5,542 nucleotides of DNA from Thermodesulfobacteriota bacterium (GTDB lineage Bacteria; Desulfobacterota; BSN033; UBA1163): the NCBI GenBank assembly GCA_030024065.1, contig JASEIE010000259.1, positions 1 through 5,542 on the forward strand. Reading direction: 5' to 3'. The notes under the pieces were generated by a model that was not told the DNA's origin, did no database searches, and saw only the letters and a program-made list of their open reading frames with translations. Positions 1 through 5,542 of the stretch are shown here, piece by piece; within the stretch, counting starts at the first letter, position 1; each line of letters opens with the position of its first letter. A program made the position numbers and the translations under genes.

Positions 1-64
1 TGTGCTGATTGACTTAAAGGTTCGCCCCGAAGCCTTTACGACCGGTTCACCCATGTCCGTATGA
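1..64 (+). CDS. C-terminal end of an upstream gene (partial, unidentified)
   Basis: The frame whose first complete codon starts at base 2 is open from the window edge and ends at TGA 62-64. It reads VLIDLKVRPEAFTTGSPMSV, a composition that looks like real protein. The other + frame read at the very edge hits a stop within four codons. Only about 20 residues are visible, so no family can be named; the 'VLIDLKVRPEAF' run resembles the tail of an alpha/beta enzyme domain, but that is an impression. A hairpin (15-38) lies inside this stretch and could instead mean that it is non-coding. The gene would end 68 bases before the next start, so it could belong to the same transcript as the hydrolase. 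Confidence 0.4.
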   Translation, partial: VLIDLKVRPEAFTTGSPMSV

Positions 65-120
65 CTAAATTTTCTGCAATGTTAAGGTAGACTTTACGGT
101 TGCATAAAAATGATATGAGA

Positions 121-127
121 AAGGAGG
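121..127 (+). promoter_or_regulatory. Ribosome binding site that fixes the start of the MBL hydrolase
   Basis: AAGGAGG, a near-perfect Shine-Dalgarno, ends five bases before ATG 133-135. The same frame stays open upstream to a TTG at 100, but starting there would put this site inside the coding region, so ATG 133 is the better start. Confidence 0.85.
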
Positions 128-132
128 AGAAA

Positions 133-762
133 ATGGACTTAAAGATCACCCCCATTATTCACGGTAGCCTGATGTTTGAATATTCAGGCCATATCATCCA
201 TGTTGATCCGGTATCGAGGACGGATTATAGTCCATATCCGAAGGCCGATTTAATCCTTCTCACCCACCATCACCAGGATCATGTGGAGGAGGATCTCATT
301 AACAAACTGAAGAAACCGAATACGATCATCGTGGGCACACAACTCATCAAAGAGACGCTTCCTGAGATCGTCGTGATGAAAAATGGGGAAACGAAAGAGT
401 TCCTTGGGATTTCTGTGGAAGCTTTTCCAATGTACAACCTGGTGAGAGAGCGAATCCCGGGTGTGAAATTTCATGCCAAGGGAGAAGGAAATGGTTACAT
501 CATCAATTTTGGCAACACCCGGGTGTACGTGGCTGGCGATACCGAATGCATCCCTGAGATGGAGGGGCTGAAGAACGTCGATATTGCATTTATCCCCATG
601 AACCTGCCCTATACCATGCCCCCTGAGGAGGCCGCTGAATGCGTGAAGGTTTTTAAACCGCGGGTGGTTTACCCTTATCACCAAGGGGATTTTGATCCAA
701 AGGTTTTTGCCCGATGCCTCGAAGGCACGGGAATCGAAGTGAGAATACATGACCTTCCTTAG
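133..762 (+). CDS. Metallo-beta-lactamase-fold metal-dependent hydrolase
   Basis: From ATG 133 the product is 209 residues, the usual size for the small stand-alone MBL-fold hydrolases (UPF0173/Lactamase_B_3 type). The metal-binding signature H-x-H-x-D-H is visible as H45, H47, D49 and H50 in LLTHHHQDH. Further likely ligands are H114 in KFHAKGEGNGY, D136 in YVAGDTE and H183 in YPYHQGD. Together these give the full two-metal set, so the enzyme should be catalytically competent. There is no signal peptide or membrane segment, so it is probably cytoplasmic. The family hydrolyses diverse ester, lactone or phosphoester bonds and the substrate cannot be read from sequence. It lies on the same strand as the oxidoreductase but is separated from it by 200 bases of AT-rich repeat sequence, so it is probably a separate unit. 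Fold assignment is secure; function is open. Confidence 0.9.
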   Translation: MDLKITPIIHGSLMFEYSGHIIHVDPVSRTDYSPYPKADLILLTHHHQDHVEEDLINKLKKPNTIIVGTQLIKETLPEIVVMKNGETKEFLGISVEAFPMYNLVRERIPGVKFHAKGEGNGYIINFGNTRVYVAGDTECIPEMEGLKNVDIAFIPMNLPYTMPPEEAAECVKVFKPRVVYPYHQGDFDPKVFARCLEGTGIEVRIHDLP

Positions 763-816
763 TCCCTTAGATATGAAATTGTGCTCAAAATGGCAACAAA
801 GTATTTCTTAAAGGAT

Positions 817-906
817 CATTGCAAAGTATAAAGTTAGCAATGCAAAGCTATCAATGAAAAGATTAAAATTGATAATTGCTAATTTTGCAATGTTAATTTT
901 GCAATG
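817..906. repeat. AT-rich nested inverted repeat with TTTGCAATG direct repeats
   Basis: This fills much of the 200-base gap 763-962, in which I see no gene. Three pairs of inverted arms are nested around a 12-base loop (856-867): CATTGCAAA 817-825 with TTTGCAATG 884-892 (or the second copy, 898-906); TTAGCAAT 834-841 with ATTGCTAA 875-882; and TATCAAT 849-855 with ATTGATA 868-874. On the right side the arms are contiguous; on the left they are separated by 8 and 7 unpaired bases. In addition, the 13-mer TAATTTTGCAATG occurs at 880-892 and again at 894-906. The structure could be a decayed MITE-like or other dispersed intergenic repeat, or a cruciform or RNA hairpin ahead of the oxidoreductase operon. 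No T-tract follows, so it is not a standard intrinsic terminator. Confidence 0.6.
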
Positions 907-962
907 ACGATTTGAAATTGGTTTCGGCTATACCGGGTTAGGGGGAAAGAGGGTGCAATGCC

Positions 963-3371
963 TTGAGTGAAAAAAGAGACCCTAAAAAAATAAGATCCTA
1001 TTGTGCTCAGTGTCAATCTTTATGTCCCATTATCTGCCATATTCAGGACGGGCGGCTCTTGGGAATAAGCAGAGATAAGGATCACCCCCATTCAACCTCT
1101 CTGTGCCCCAAGGGCCTGGCAGGTCATGAACTGGTCGAAAACAGTCAGAGGTTGAAATACCCGTTAAAGCGGACTCGGCCAAAGGGAGATCCTGACCCTG
1201 GGTGGAAGAGAATTTCATGGGACAAGGCGATGGAAGCCATCGCCTTGAGATTAATTGAGATTAAGAGAGAGTTCGGTGCCCATTGTGTTGTTTTCAATCG
1301 ACCTGGCCCCGGGGGATCTCCAGCCAAAGATTATGCGGACTGGGTCGTGAGGTTGGCCTATGCCTTTGGTTCCCCCAATACCATTGCAACCGGCCATGTG
1401 TGCCAGTGGCACCGTGATACAGGGTCCAAATATACCTATGGCGATGAAACGGTCCCTGAGGCCGACTTCAAAAATACAGCCCTCCTGTTGATCTGGGGAC
1501 ACAACCCTTACGCAAGTATCCGCTGTAATGTCCGGGATATCAACCTGGCCAAGAGCAAAGGCGCCACCCTGGTGGTGGTCGATCCCCGGTATACGGAGGT
1601 AGCGAAGAAGGCAGACCTATGGCTTCAGGTTCGGCCCGGAACAGATGGGGCCCTCATCCTGGGCTTAATCCATCTATTGATCGAAAAGAGGCTGTATGAT
1701 GAATCGTTTGTTAAGGAGTGGACCAATGCGCCATTCCTCGTCAGAAAAGACACGGGGGACCTATTGACCGCCAGCGATGTTGGGATGGGGCCCGATGGCG
1801 AGGGATACCTGGTCAAGGACAAAAATGGAGATGCCCTATCAATCAATCGGCAGGGTCTATTGCTCTGCGAAAGCTCTGGCTTTGAACCGGAGATTATGGG
1901 AACCTTCACGGTAAAACTTTCAACAGGCCAGCGCGTTGAGGCCCGGCCTGTTTTTCAGCTTTTAAAAGATATTGTTGCCCTCTATACTCCTGAATATGTT
2001 GAATCGATCACCTCTGTTCCTGCCGAGAAGGTGAGAGCGCTATCTGAATATCTCGGGGGGATAAAACCGGCCAGTTACTACTCCTATAATGGATTGGAAC
2101 AGCACACCAATGCCATGCAGACGAACCGGGCATTGTGCATCCTTTACGCCCTAACAGGGAATATCGATCACCCGGGAGGAAATGTTTTTTACCCATCCAT
2201 CCCCGGATCGAAGATGCGCGATTCCAAACTCCTTCCGACGGAGATCCATCAAAAACGACTCGGTTATGAAAAGAGGCCTTTAGGGCCAGCCGGTATTCCA
2301 AATTCATCCGTTCAGGCCTATGAGGTTTTCGAATCCATTCTTACAGGGAAACCTTATCGGATCAGGGCTTTGGTGGCATTTGGGGGAAATATCTTAACTG
2401 CCAACAGCCATAGTCTCATTGGCCGAAATGCATTAAGCCAGCTCGATTTTTATGTTCAAACCGACCTATTCATGACCCCTTCGGCAGAGCTTGCCGACAT
2501 GGTATTACCTGCTTCCACATTTTACGAATCGTCTCATGTAAGGTTGGGTTTTCCGAATTTATTTTCTGCTCAAAAGTGGGTACAATACCGGCCTGGAGTG
2601 ATCCCTCCTCAATTCGAGGCCAGATCCGATATGGAAGTAATCTTCGATCTGGCTTGCCGTTTAGGAGTGGGAAACCAATTCTGGGATGGAAATATTGAAG
2701 AGGCATTCAACAGTCAGTTAAGACCTCTTGGTTTAGATGTCGAGAAGTTAAAGAGGACTCCCGGAGGAGTTTCCGTCAATCTGACATTGGAACATAAGAA
2801 GTACAGCAAACAGGATCCGAAGACAGGGATTCCCAAAGGATTTAAGACGCCCTCCGGGAAGATCGAGATCTTTTCACAACGATTTAAAGGTTATGGTTAT
2901 GATCCCCTTCCTCTCTACCAGGAACCATTGGTCAGCCCTGTTAGCCAGAGGGATCTGTCAAAAAAATATCCGCTGATCCTGACCTGCTCGAAACTTCTCC
3001 AATTCTGCCACGGCCAACATCGATGCATCCCTTCCCTGCGGAAGGCCATTCCTCATCCCTTTGTGGAGATCCATCCTGAAACAGCCAAACGGTTAAAGGT
3101 GACCGATGGTGAATGGGTTTCTGTGGAGAGCCCTGAGGGGAAGATCAGAGTGAAAGTGAAACTGACGGAAGGGATCGCTCAGAGCACCGTTTGCATCCAG
3201 GCAGGATGGTGGCAATCCTGTCCCGAACTGGGTCTTGAGGGATATGACCCCTACTCCTCAGAAGGAGCCAATGCGAATCTCCTGTATTCCACCCGATATA
3301 TTGATAATATATCAGGCTCTGTTCCCTATAAAGCCTACCTCTGTAGAGTCAGTAAGATTGTGGACAGGTAA
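963..3371 (+). CDS. Molybdopterin oxidoreductase, acetylene hydratase/DMSO reductase superfamily
   Basis: This is the 802-residue catalytic subunit of a Mo/W-bisMGD enzyme. An N-terminal [4Fe-4S] motif is formed by C14, C17, C21 and C48, followed by PKG. A probable metal-ligand cysteine is C147 in GHVCQWHRD, at the place of the metal-binding Cys of acetylene hydratase. Pterin-site signatures follow: VVVDPRYTEVAKKADLW (from residue 204), RPGTDGA (224-230), QTNRA and GNIDHPGGN (386-407), and FMTPSAELADMVLPA (503-517). FKTPSGKIEIF (627-637) leads into the C-terminal dinucleotide-binding domain (about 669-795). A segment at about 254-330 (TNAPFLVRKDTG onward) appears as an insertion relative to acetylene hydratase and makes the protein longer. 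No Tat signal is present, so it is cytoplasmic. The TTG start is chosen because GAGGG (949-953) lies nine bases upstream, while ATG 958 stops after two codons. No electron-transfer subunit is adjacent. Superfamily is certain; substrate is unknown. It could be a redox enzyme or a non-redox hydratase-like one. Confidence 0.93.
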   Translation: MSEKRDPKKIRSYCAQCQSLCPIICHIQDGRLLGISRDKDHPHSTSLCPKGLAGHELVENSQRLKYPLKRTRPKGDPDPGWKRISWDKAMEAIALRLIEIKREFGAHCVVFNRPGPGGSPAKDYADWVVRLAYAFGSPNTIATGHVCQWHRDTGSKYTYGDETVPEADFKNTALLLIWGHNPYASIRCNVRDINLAKSKGATLVVVDPRYTEVAKKADLWLQVRPGTDGALILGLIHLLIEKRLYDESFVKEWTNAPFLVRKDTGDLLTASDVGMGPDGEGYLVKDKNGDALSINRQGLLLCESSGFEPEIMGTFTVKLSTGQRVEARPVFQLLKDIVALYTPEYVESITSVPAEKVRALSEYLGGIKPASYYSYNGLEQHTNAMQTNRALCILYALTGNIDHPGGNVFYPSIPGSKMRDSKLLPTEIHQKRLGYEKRPLGPAGIPNSSVQAYEVFESILTGKPYRIRALVAFGGNILTANSHSLIGRNALSQLDFYVQTDLFMTPSAELADMVLPASTFYESSHVRLGFPNLFSAQKWVQYRPGVIPPQFEARSDMEVIFDLACRLGVGNQFWDGNIEEAFNSQLRPLGLDVEKLKRTPGGVSVNLTLEHKKYSKQDPKTGIPKGFKTPSGKIEIFSQRFKGYGYDPLPLYQEPLVSPVSQRDLSKKYPLILTCSKLLQFCHGQHRCIPSLRKAIPHPFVEIHPETAKRLKVTDGEWVSVESPEGKIRVKVKLTEGIAQSTVCIQAGWWQSCPELGLEGYDPYSSEGANANLLYSTRYIDNISGSVPYKAYLCRVSKIVDR

Positions 3372-3419
3372 CTCCGTATCGGTCCGTTCAGATCGGATGC
3401 TCGAGAGGGAAATAAAAAG

Positions 3420-4613
3420 ATGGAGATGAAAAAAATAAAGGTTTTAGCCCTCATGTCATTTGGGCATCTCGTGACGCACTGGTATATTGGAGTGTTGATG
3501 ATCATGCTTCCCCTGATCAAGCAGGAGTTTGCCCTGAGTTTCACTGCTGTTGGACTGCTCTCGACGTTGAGATCATGGACAGGGGCAGCGGGGAATACCA
3601 CTTCGGGTTTCATTTCCGATTTTCTGGGACGAAGAAATCTGATCCTTATCCTGTGCGCCTTCTTTGCCGGTTTATGCTGGTTTTTGGTGGGGTTCTCGGA
3701 AACTTACCTGGCCATTTTTATTCTCATCCCCCTGGCCGATTTCTTCAAGAATATGTGGCATGCACCTGCGATGAGCATTCTCTCCGAGGTTTATCCGGAA
3801 AGGAAGGGTTTTGCCCTTGGGTTCCATGGAGCCGCTGCCAATCTGGGACAATCGATTTCTCCTCTCGTCCTCGGCATCATGATCAGTTATTTGGGCTGGA
3901 GGGCATCCATCAAGATGAATATCGCTCCTGCCCTCTTTCTGGCTATACTCGTTGCCATTTTTCTACACCGATTAGGGACGTTCAGTTCCAAAAAGAAGTC
4001 GGTCACCGAGTTTAAGGATTTGCTAAAAAATGATATATTGAAAAACCGCCCTCTCTTATTCATTTCCCTCATCTCAGCCTTAAGGACGATGGGGCAGCGC
4101 GGGTTAGAGGCCTTCCTGGGCATCTATCTATCAGAGCAGATGGGGCTGAATACCATGTGGGTGGGAGTTTATCTCTCCATCCTGTCCATTTCAGGCACCT
4201 TTCCCGAACCCATCATCGGGTGGGTTTCTGATCGCATTGGAAGAAAATCGATTCTCTGGGTCAACCTGACCGTTAGCGGATTTGTTTTGATCGCTCTCAC
4301 GATGGTTAACCCTGGGTCCCCCCTTATCCTCTGTCTGATATTACTGGGTCTCTCCCACTATTCACTCCGGACGATTATCTTTTCCTCGGCCCTTGACGTC
4401 ACCCCTCCTGCTATCGGGGCATCGACCATCAGTTATGTCTTTACCTGGAATCATATCCTCTCTGCCATTTCACCCATTTTGGCGGGTGTTTTGGCAGATG
4501 CCCTGGGGATAAGATTTGCCTTCTATTTTATTGCCCTCATAACCTTTATCGCCGCTTTACTTGCCTATACTCTTAAACCGGGAAAGGGACGGATGGATAA
4601 TGGCCATTCGTGA
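3420..4613 (+). CDS. MFS transporter with 12 predicted membrane helices
   Basis: A 397-residue, highly hydrophobic inner-membrane protein of normal size for the major facilitator superfamily. About twelve hydrophobic segments can be traced, six on each side of a charged central loop (about 182-208, rich in Lys). The MFS loop motif G-x3-D-x2-G-R-R occurs twice, as expected from the internal duplication: G63-FISDFLGRR in the loop after helix 2 and G267-WVSDRIGRK in the loop after helix 8. The N-terminal pattern (FGHLVTHWYIG, then LPLIKQEFALS and GLLST) recalls the fosmidomycin-resistance-type MFS group, but this does not define a substrate. The start at 3420 has GAGGGA (3404-3409) ten bases upstream; ATG 3426 in the same frame is an alternative. 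It follows the oxidoreductase by 48 bases, suggesting one operon and transport of that enzyme's substrate or product, which is inference. Confidence 0.92.
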   Translation: MEMKKIKVLALMSFGHLVTHWYIGVLMIMLPLIKQEFALSFTAVGLLSTLRSWTGAAGNTTSGFISDFLGRRNLILILCAFFAGLCWFLVGFSETYLAIFILIPLADFFKNMWHAPAMSILSEVYPERKGFALGFHGAAANLGQSISPLVLGIMISYLGWRASIKMNIAPALFLAILVAIFLHRLGTFSSKKKSVTEFKDLLKNDILKNRPLLFISLISALRTMGQRGLEAFLGIYLSEQMGLNTMWVGVYLSILSISGTFPEPIIGWVSDRIGRKSILWVNLTVSGFVLIALTMVNPGSPLILCLILLGLSHYSLRTIIFSSALDVTPPAIGASTISYVFTWNHILSAISPILAGVLADALGIRFAFYFIALITFIAALLAYTLKPGKGRMDNGHS

Positions 4614-4628
4614 TGATTAAACAAGGAC

Positions 4629-4633
4629 AGGAG
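4629..4633 (+). promoter_or_regulatory. Ribosome binding site favouring ATG 4640 for the primase-like gene
   Basis: AGGAG stands six bases before ATG 4640-4642. Two earlier in-frame starts exist, GTG 4610 and ATG 4613; the latter overlaps the transporter stop as TGATG (4611-4615) and would allow coupled translation. Neither has a comparable Shine-Dalgarno in front, so 4640 is preferred, though coupling at 4613 cannot be excluded. Confidence 0.65.
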
Positions 4634-4639
4634 AATTTC

Positions 4640-5332
4640 ATGGTTAAGGAAGAAGAAAATGACGACCTTTGGCGAAATCGATACGAGGCTTTTGTTCGTC
4701 TTTACAGAGGGAGAGGAGATATCATCGCCGAACAGAAGGAGGACGGGCCATATATTCCCATTGAAGGAGAAGGTTTTACATTTGAGAGATTTCTCGACCA
4801 TATCCATCTGAGAAAGACCTATGCTATCTATCATATGGACGATTTGAAGAGGGTTCATTTCGGGCTGTTTGATGCGGATGTGTTTCCACGAAATCAGGAG
4901 TGGCCAAGATTGCTTTCAGGGATAGAGGAAAAGAGGAAAGAAACACTCCGGATCATGGAGACCTTGCTGGATATGGGATTAAAACGGAAGCATCTTTTGT
5001 TGGAATTTCCAACCGTTGGTTTCCACCTCCTGATTTTTTTCAAGGACCCTGTGGAGGCGAAACGGCTCAAGGGGTTAATGCAAACGGTTTTAGACCGGTG
5101 CCATCTCTCCCAACTTCCTTTCTATCCTAAAAAGGTGGAGGAGAACCGATGGGGAGACCGGATCCAGTTGCCCCTGAGGATAAACCGGAATACCTTTAGG
5201 CGATCAAATTTTATTCGAGACCTGGAGTCCTTTGACCCTGAGCATTATGATCCGAATCCTGATTTTTCTGTCTTAGATGAGGTCGATCCCATCAACAGGG
5301 AATGGATGGATCAGTGGGTCCATAAAGAATAA
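4640..5332 (+). CDS. Stand-alone AEP-type primase-like protein related to the TOTE primase domain
   Basis: The product is 230 residues from ATG 4640. Its order of motifs follows the archaeo-eukaryotic primase domain found in TOTE conflict proteins. YEAFVRLYRGRGDIIAE (15-31) matches the 'LFRGREDVYA' opening. HLRKTYAIYHMDDLKRVHFG (56-75) precedes the catalytic D-x-D, seen as D78-A-D80 in GLFDADVF. LLLEFPTVGFHLLIFFKDPV (119-138) corresponds to the 'ERSRSGNGAHVWLFF' segment and keeps the His, here H129. YPKK (162-165) then WGDRIQLPLRINRNT (171-185) matches the 'FPNQ...GNLIALPL' part. If active, it would bind a nucleotide and divalent metal and make primers or short DNA/RNA. The cysteine cluster usual between the first two blocks is missing, and no helicase, nuclease or ligase domain is fused or adjacent. 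It lies 26 bases after the transporter gene. The assignment rests on recalled family patterns; activity is unproven. Confidence 0.7.
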   Translation: MVKEEENDDLWRNRYEAFVRLYRGRGDIIAEQKEDGPYIPIEGEGFTFERFLDHIHLRKTYAIYHMDDLKRVHFGLFDADVFPRNQEWPRLLSGIEEKRKETLRIMETLLDMGLKRKHLLLEFPTVGFHLLIFFKDPVEAKRLKGLMQTVLDRCHLSQLPFYPKKVEENRWGDRIQLPLRINRNTFRRSNFIRDLESFDPEHYDPNPDFSVLDEVDPINREWMDQWVHKE

Positions 5333-5354
5333 GCCGATCAGGTCCTTTTATATG

Positions 5355-5371
5355 GTCAGAACCGTTCTGAC
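5355..5371. repeat. 17-bp perfect palindrome downstream of the primase-like gene
   Basis: GTCAGAAC (5355-5362) and GTTCTGAC (5364-5371) are exact reverse complements separated by a single C. As RNA this folds to a seven-pair stem with a CCG loop. No run of T follows, so it is not a classic intrinsic terminator. It could be a weak terminator, a dimeric-regulator operator, or part of the end of the neighbouring transposon remnant. Confidence 0.5.
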
Positions 5372-5388
5372 ATTGACAAAATGGTTAG

Positions 5389-5542
5389 ATAGCAGTGGAT
5401 GGCCGGGAGCCACTTTTGGAGGCGATGAGGCAGAAGCTGAGGAGCGAGGTGGGGAATCGGATCTACAAGAAGCGTGGATACATGGTGGAGCCGGTTTTCG
5501 GACAGATGAAGTGGGATGGCAGAAAGCCATCGATGGACTTGC
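5389..5542 (+). pseudogene. C-terminal fragment of a DDE transposase (IS1182-like), runs off the window
   Basis: The frame opens after a TAG at 5386-5388. From about 5398 it reads DGREPLLEAMRQKLRSEVGN, then RIYKKRGYMVEPVFGQMK, ending at 5511. This is the typical end of IS1182/IS4-related DDE transposases, in which the 'VEPVFGQ-K' segment (5485-5511) carries the final catalytic Glu. The N-terminal two thirds of the protein, including both Asp residues, are absent: only 56 bases separate this frame from the stop of the preceding gene, and they hold an in-frame stop. After QMK the expected 'GF-x-F-x3-GL' sequence is not seen, so a further frameshift or divergence is likely, although the reading is cut by the window edge. 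I call it a decayed insertion sequence remnant. An opposite-strand reading frame over the same bases is a shadow. Confidence 0.72.

Noticed and set aside
15..38. Hairpin near the left edge (TAAAGG/CCTTTA plus TTCG/CGAA with one bulged G) as a terminator
   Set aside because: No T-run follows, and it lies before the stop codon at 62-64 of an apparently coding frame. It is not listed as a terminator, though the stem itself is real in the sequence.
100..132. Extended N-terminus of the MBL hydrolase from TTG 100
   Set aside because: The strong AAGGAGG at 121-127 would lie inside the coding region, and the added residues (MHKNDMRKEEK) are not part of the fold.
250..750. 166-residue - strand frame opposite the MBL hydrolase
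   Set aside because: It is complementary to a gene with a full set of metal-binding motifs and has no motif of its own.
904..934. Possible sigma-70-like promoter for the oxidoreductase (ATGACG at 904-909, TATACC at 929-934)
   Set aside because: The -35 match is only four of six and the spacing is 19 bases. The alternative TTGAAA at 912-917 is only 11 bases away. Too weak to annotate.
3575..4015. 146-residue overlapping frame inside the transporter gene
   Set aside because: It has no recognisable domain, is rich in Arg, His and Cys, and lies entirely within the MFS coding sequence in another frame.
5348..5530. 60-residue reading frame on the - strand
   Set aside because: It has a Ser/Pro-rich composition without recognisable motifs and is antisense to the convincing transposase fragment, so it is a shadow.
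1..5542. CRISPR array, tRNA or rRNA genes
   Set aside because: I saw no regularly spaced repeats of 24-40 bases, no cloverleaf with a T-loop and acceptor stem, and no rRNA-like conserved stretch.

Overview
The window is a short bacterial segment in which almost everything reads on the + strand. The gene content suggests an anaerobic bacterium: a cytoplasmic molybdenum/tungsten pterin enzyme of the acetylene hydratase/DMSO reductase superfamily and an MFS carrier, with moderate GC genes separated by AT-rich spacers. A Desulfobacterota-like metagenomic lineage is my best guess. This is an inference from style and content; no taxonomic marker such as an rRNA is present.

Layout, left to right. 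Bases 1-64 look like the last codons of an upstream gene. A compact metallo-beta-lactamase-fold hydrolase (133-762) follows, preceded by a very good Shine-Dalgarno. Next is a 200-base AT-rich gap (763-962) carrying a nested inverted repeat and a direct repeat built on the motif TTTGCAATG. Then comes a tight three-gene run: a molybdopterin oxidoreductase (963-3371), a 12-helix MFS transporter (3420-4613), and a 230-residue protein (4640-5332) that I read as a stand-alone archaeo-eukaryotic primase (AEP) domain related to the primase of TOTE conflict systems. The right edge (about 5389-5542) holds the C-terminal part of a DDE transposase, apparently a remnant of an IS1182-like element, with a 17-bp palindrome between it and the primase-like gene.

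How the genes may work together. The oxidoreductase has no Tat signal and no adjacent iron-sulfur or membrane-anchor subunit, and it is followed after 48 bases by a carrier. The simplest reading is a substrate-uptake plus cytoplasmic-conversion pair; the substrate cannot be told from sequence. The primase-like gene has no obvious metabolic link to them. Its close packing suggests co-transcription, but it may simply have been inserted there, and a transposase remnant lies directly downstream. The most unusual item is this small AEP protein, which keeps the D-x-D and His signatures but lacks the cysteine cluster and the helicase/nuclease modules of the TOTE proteins I know.
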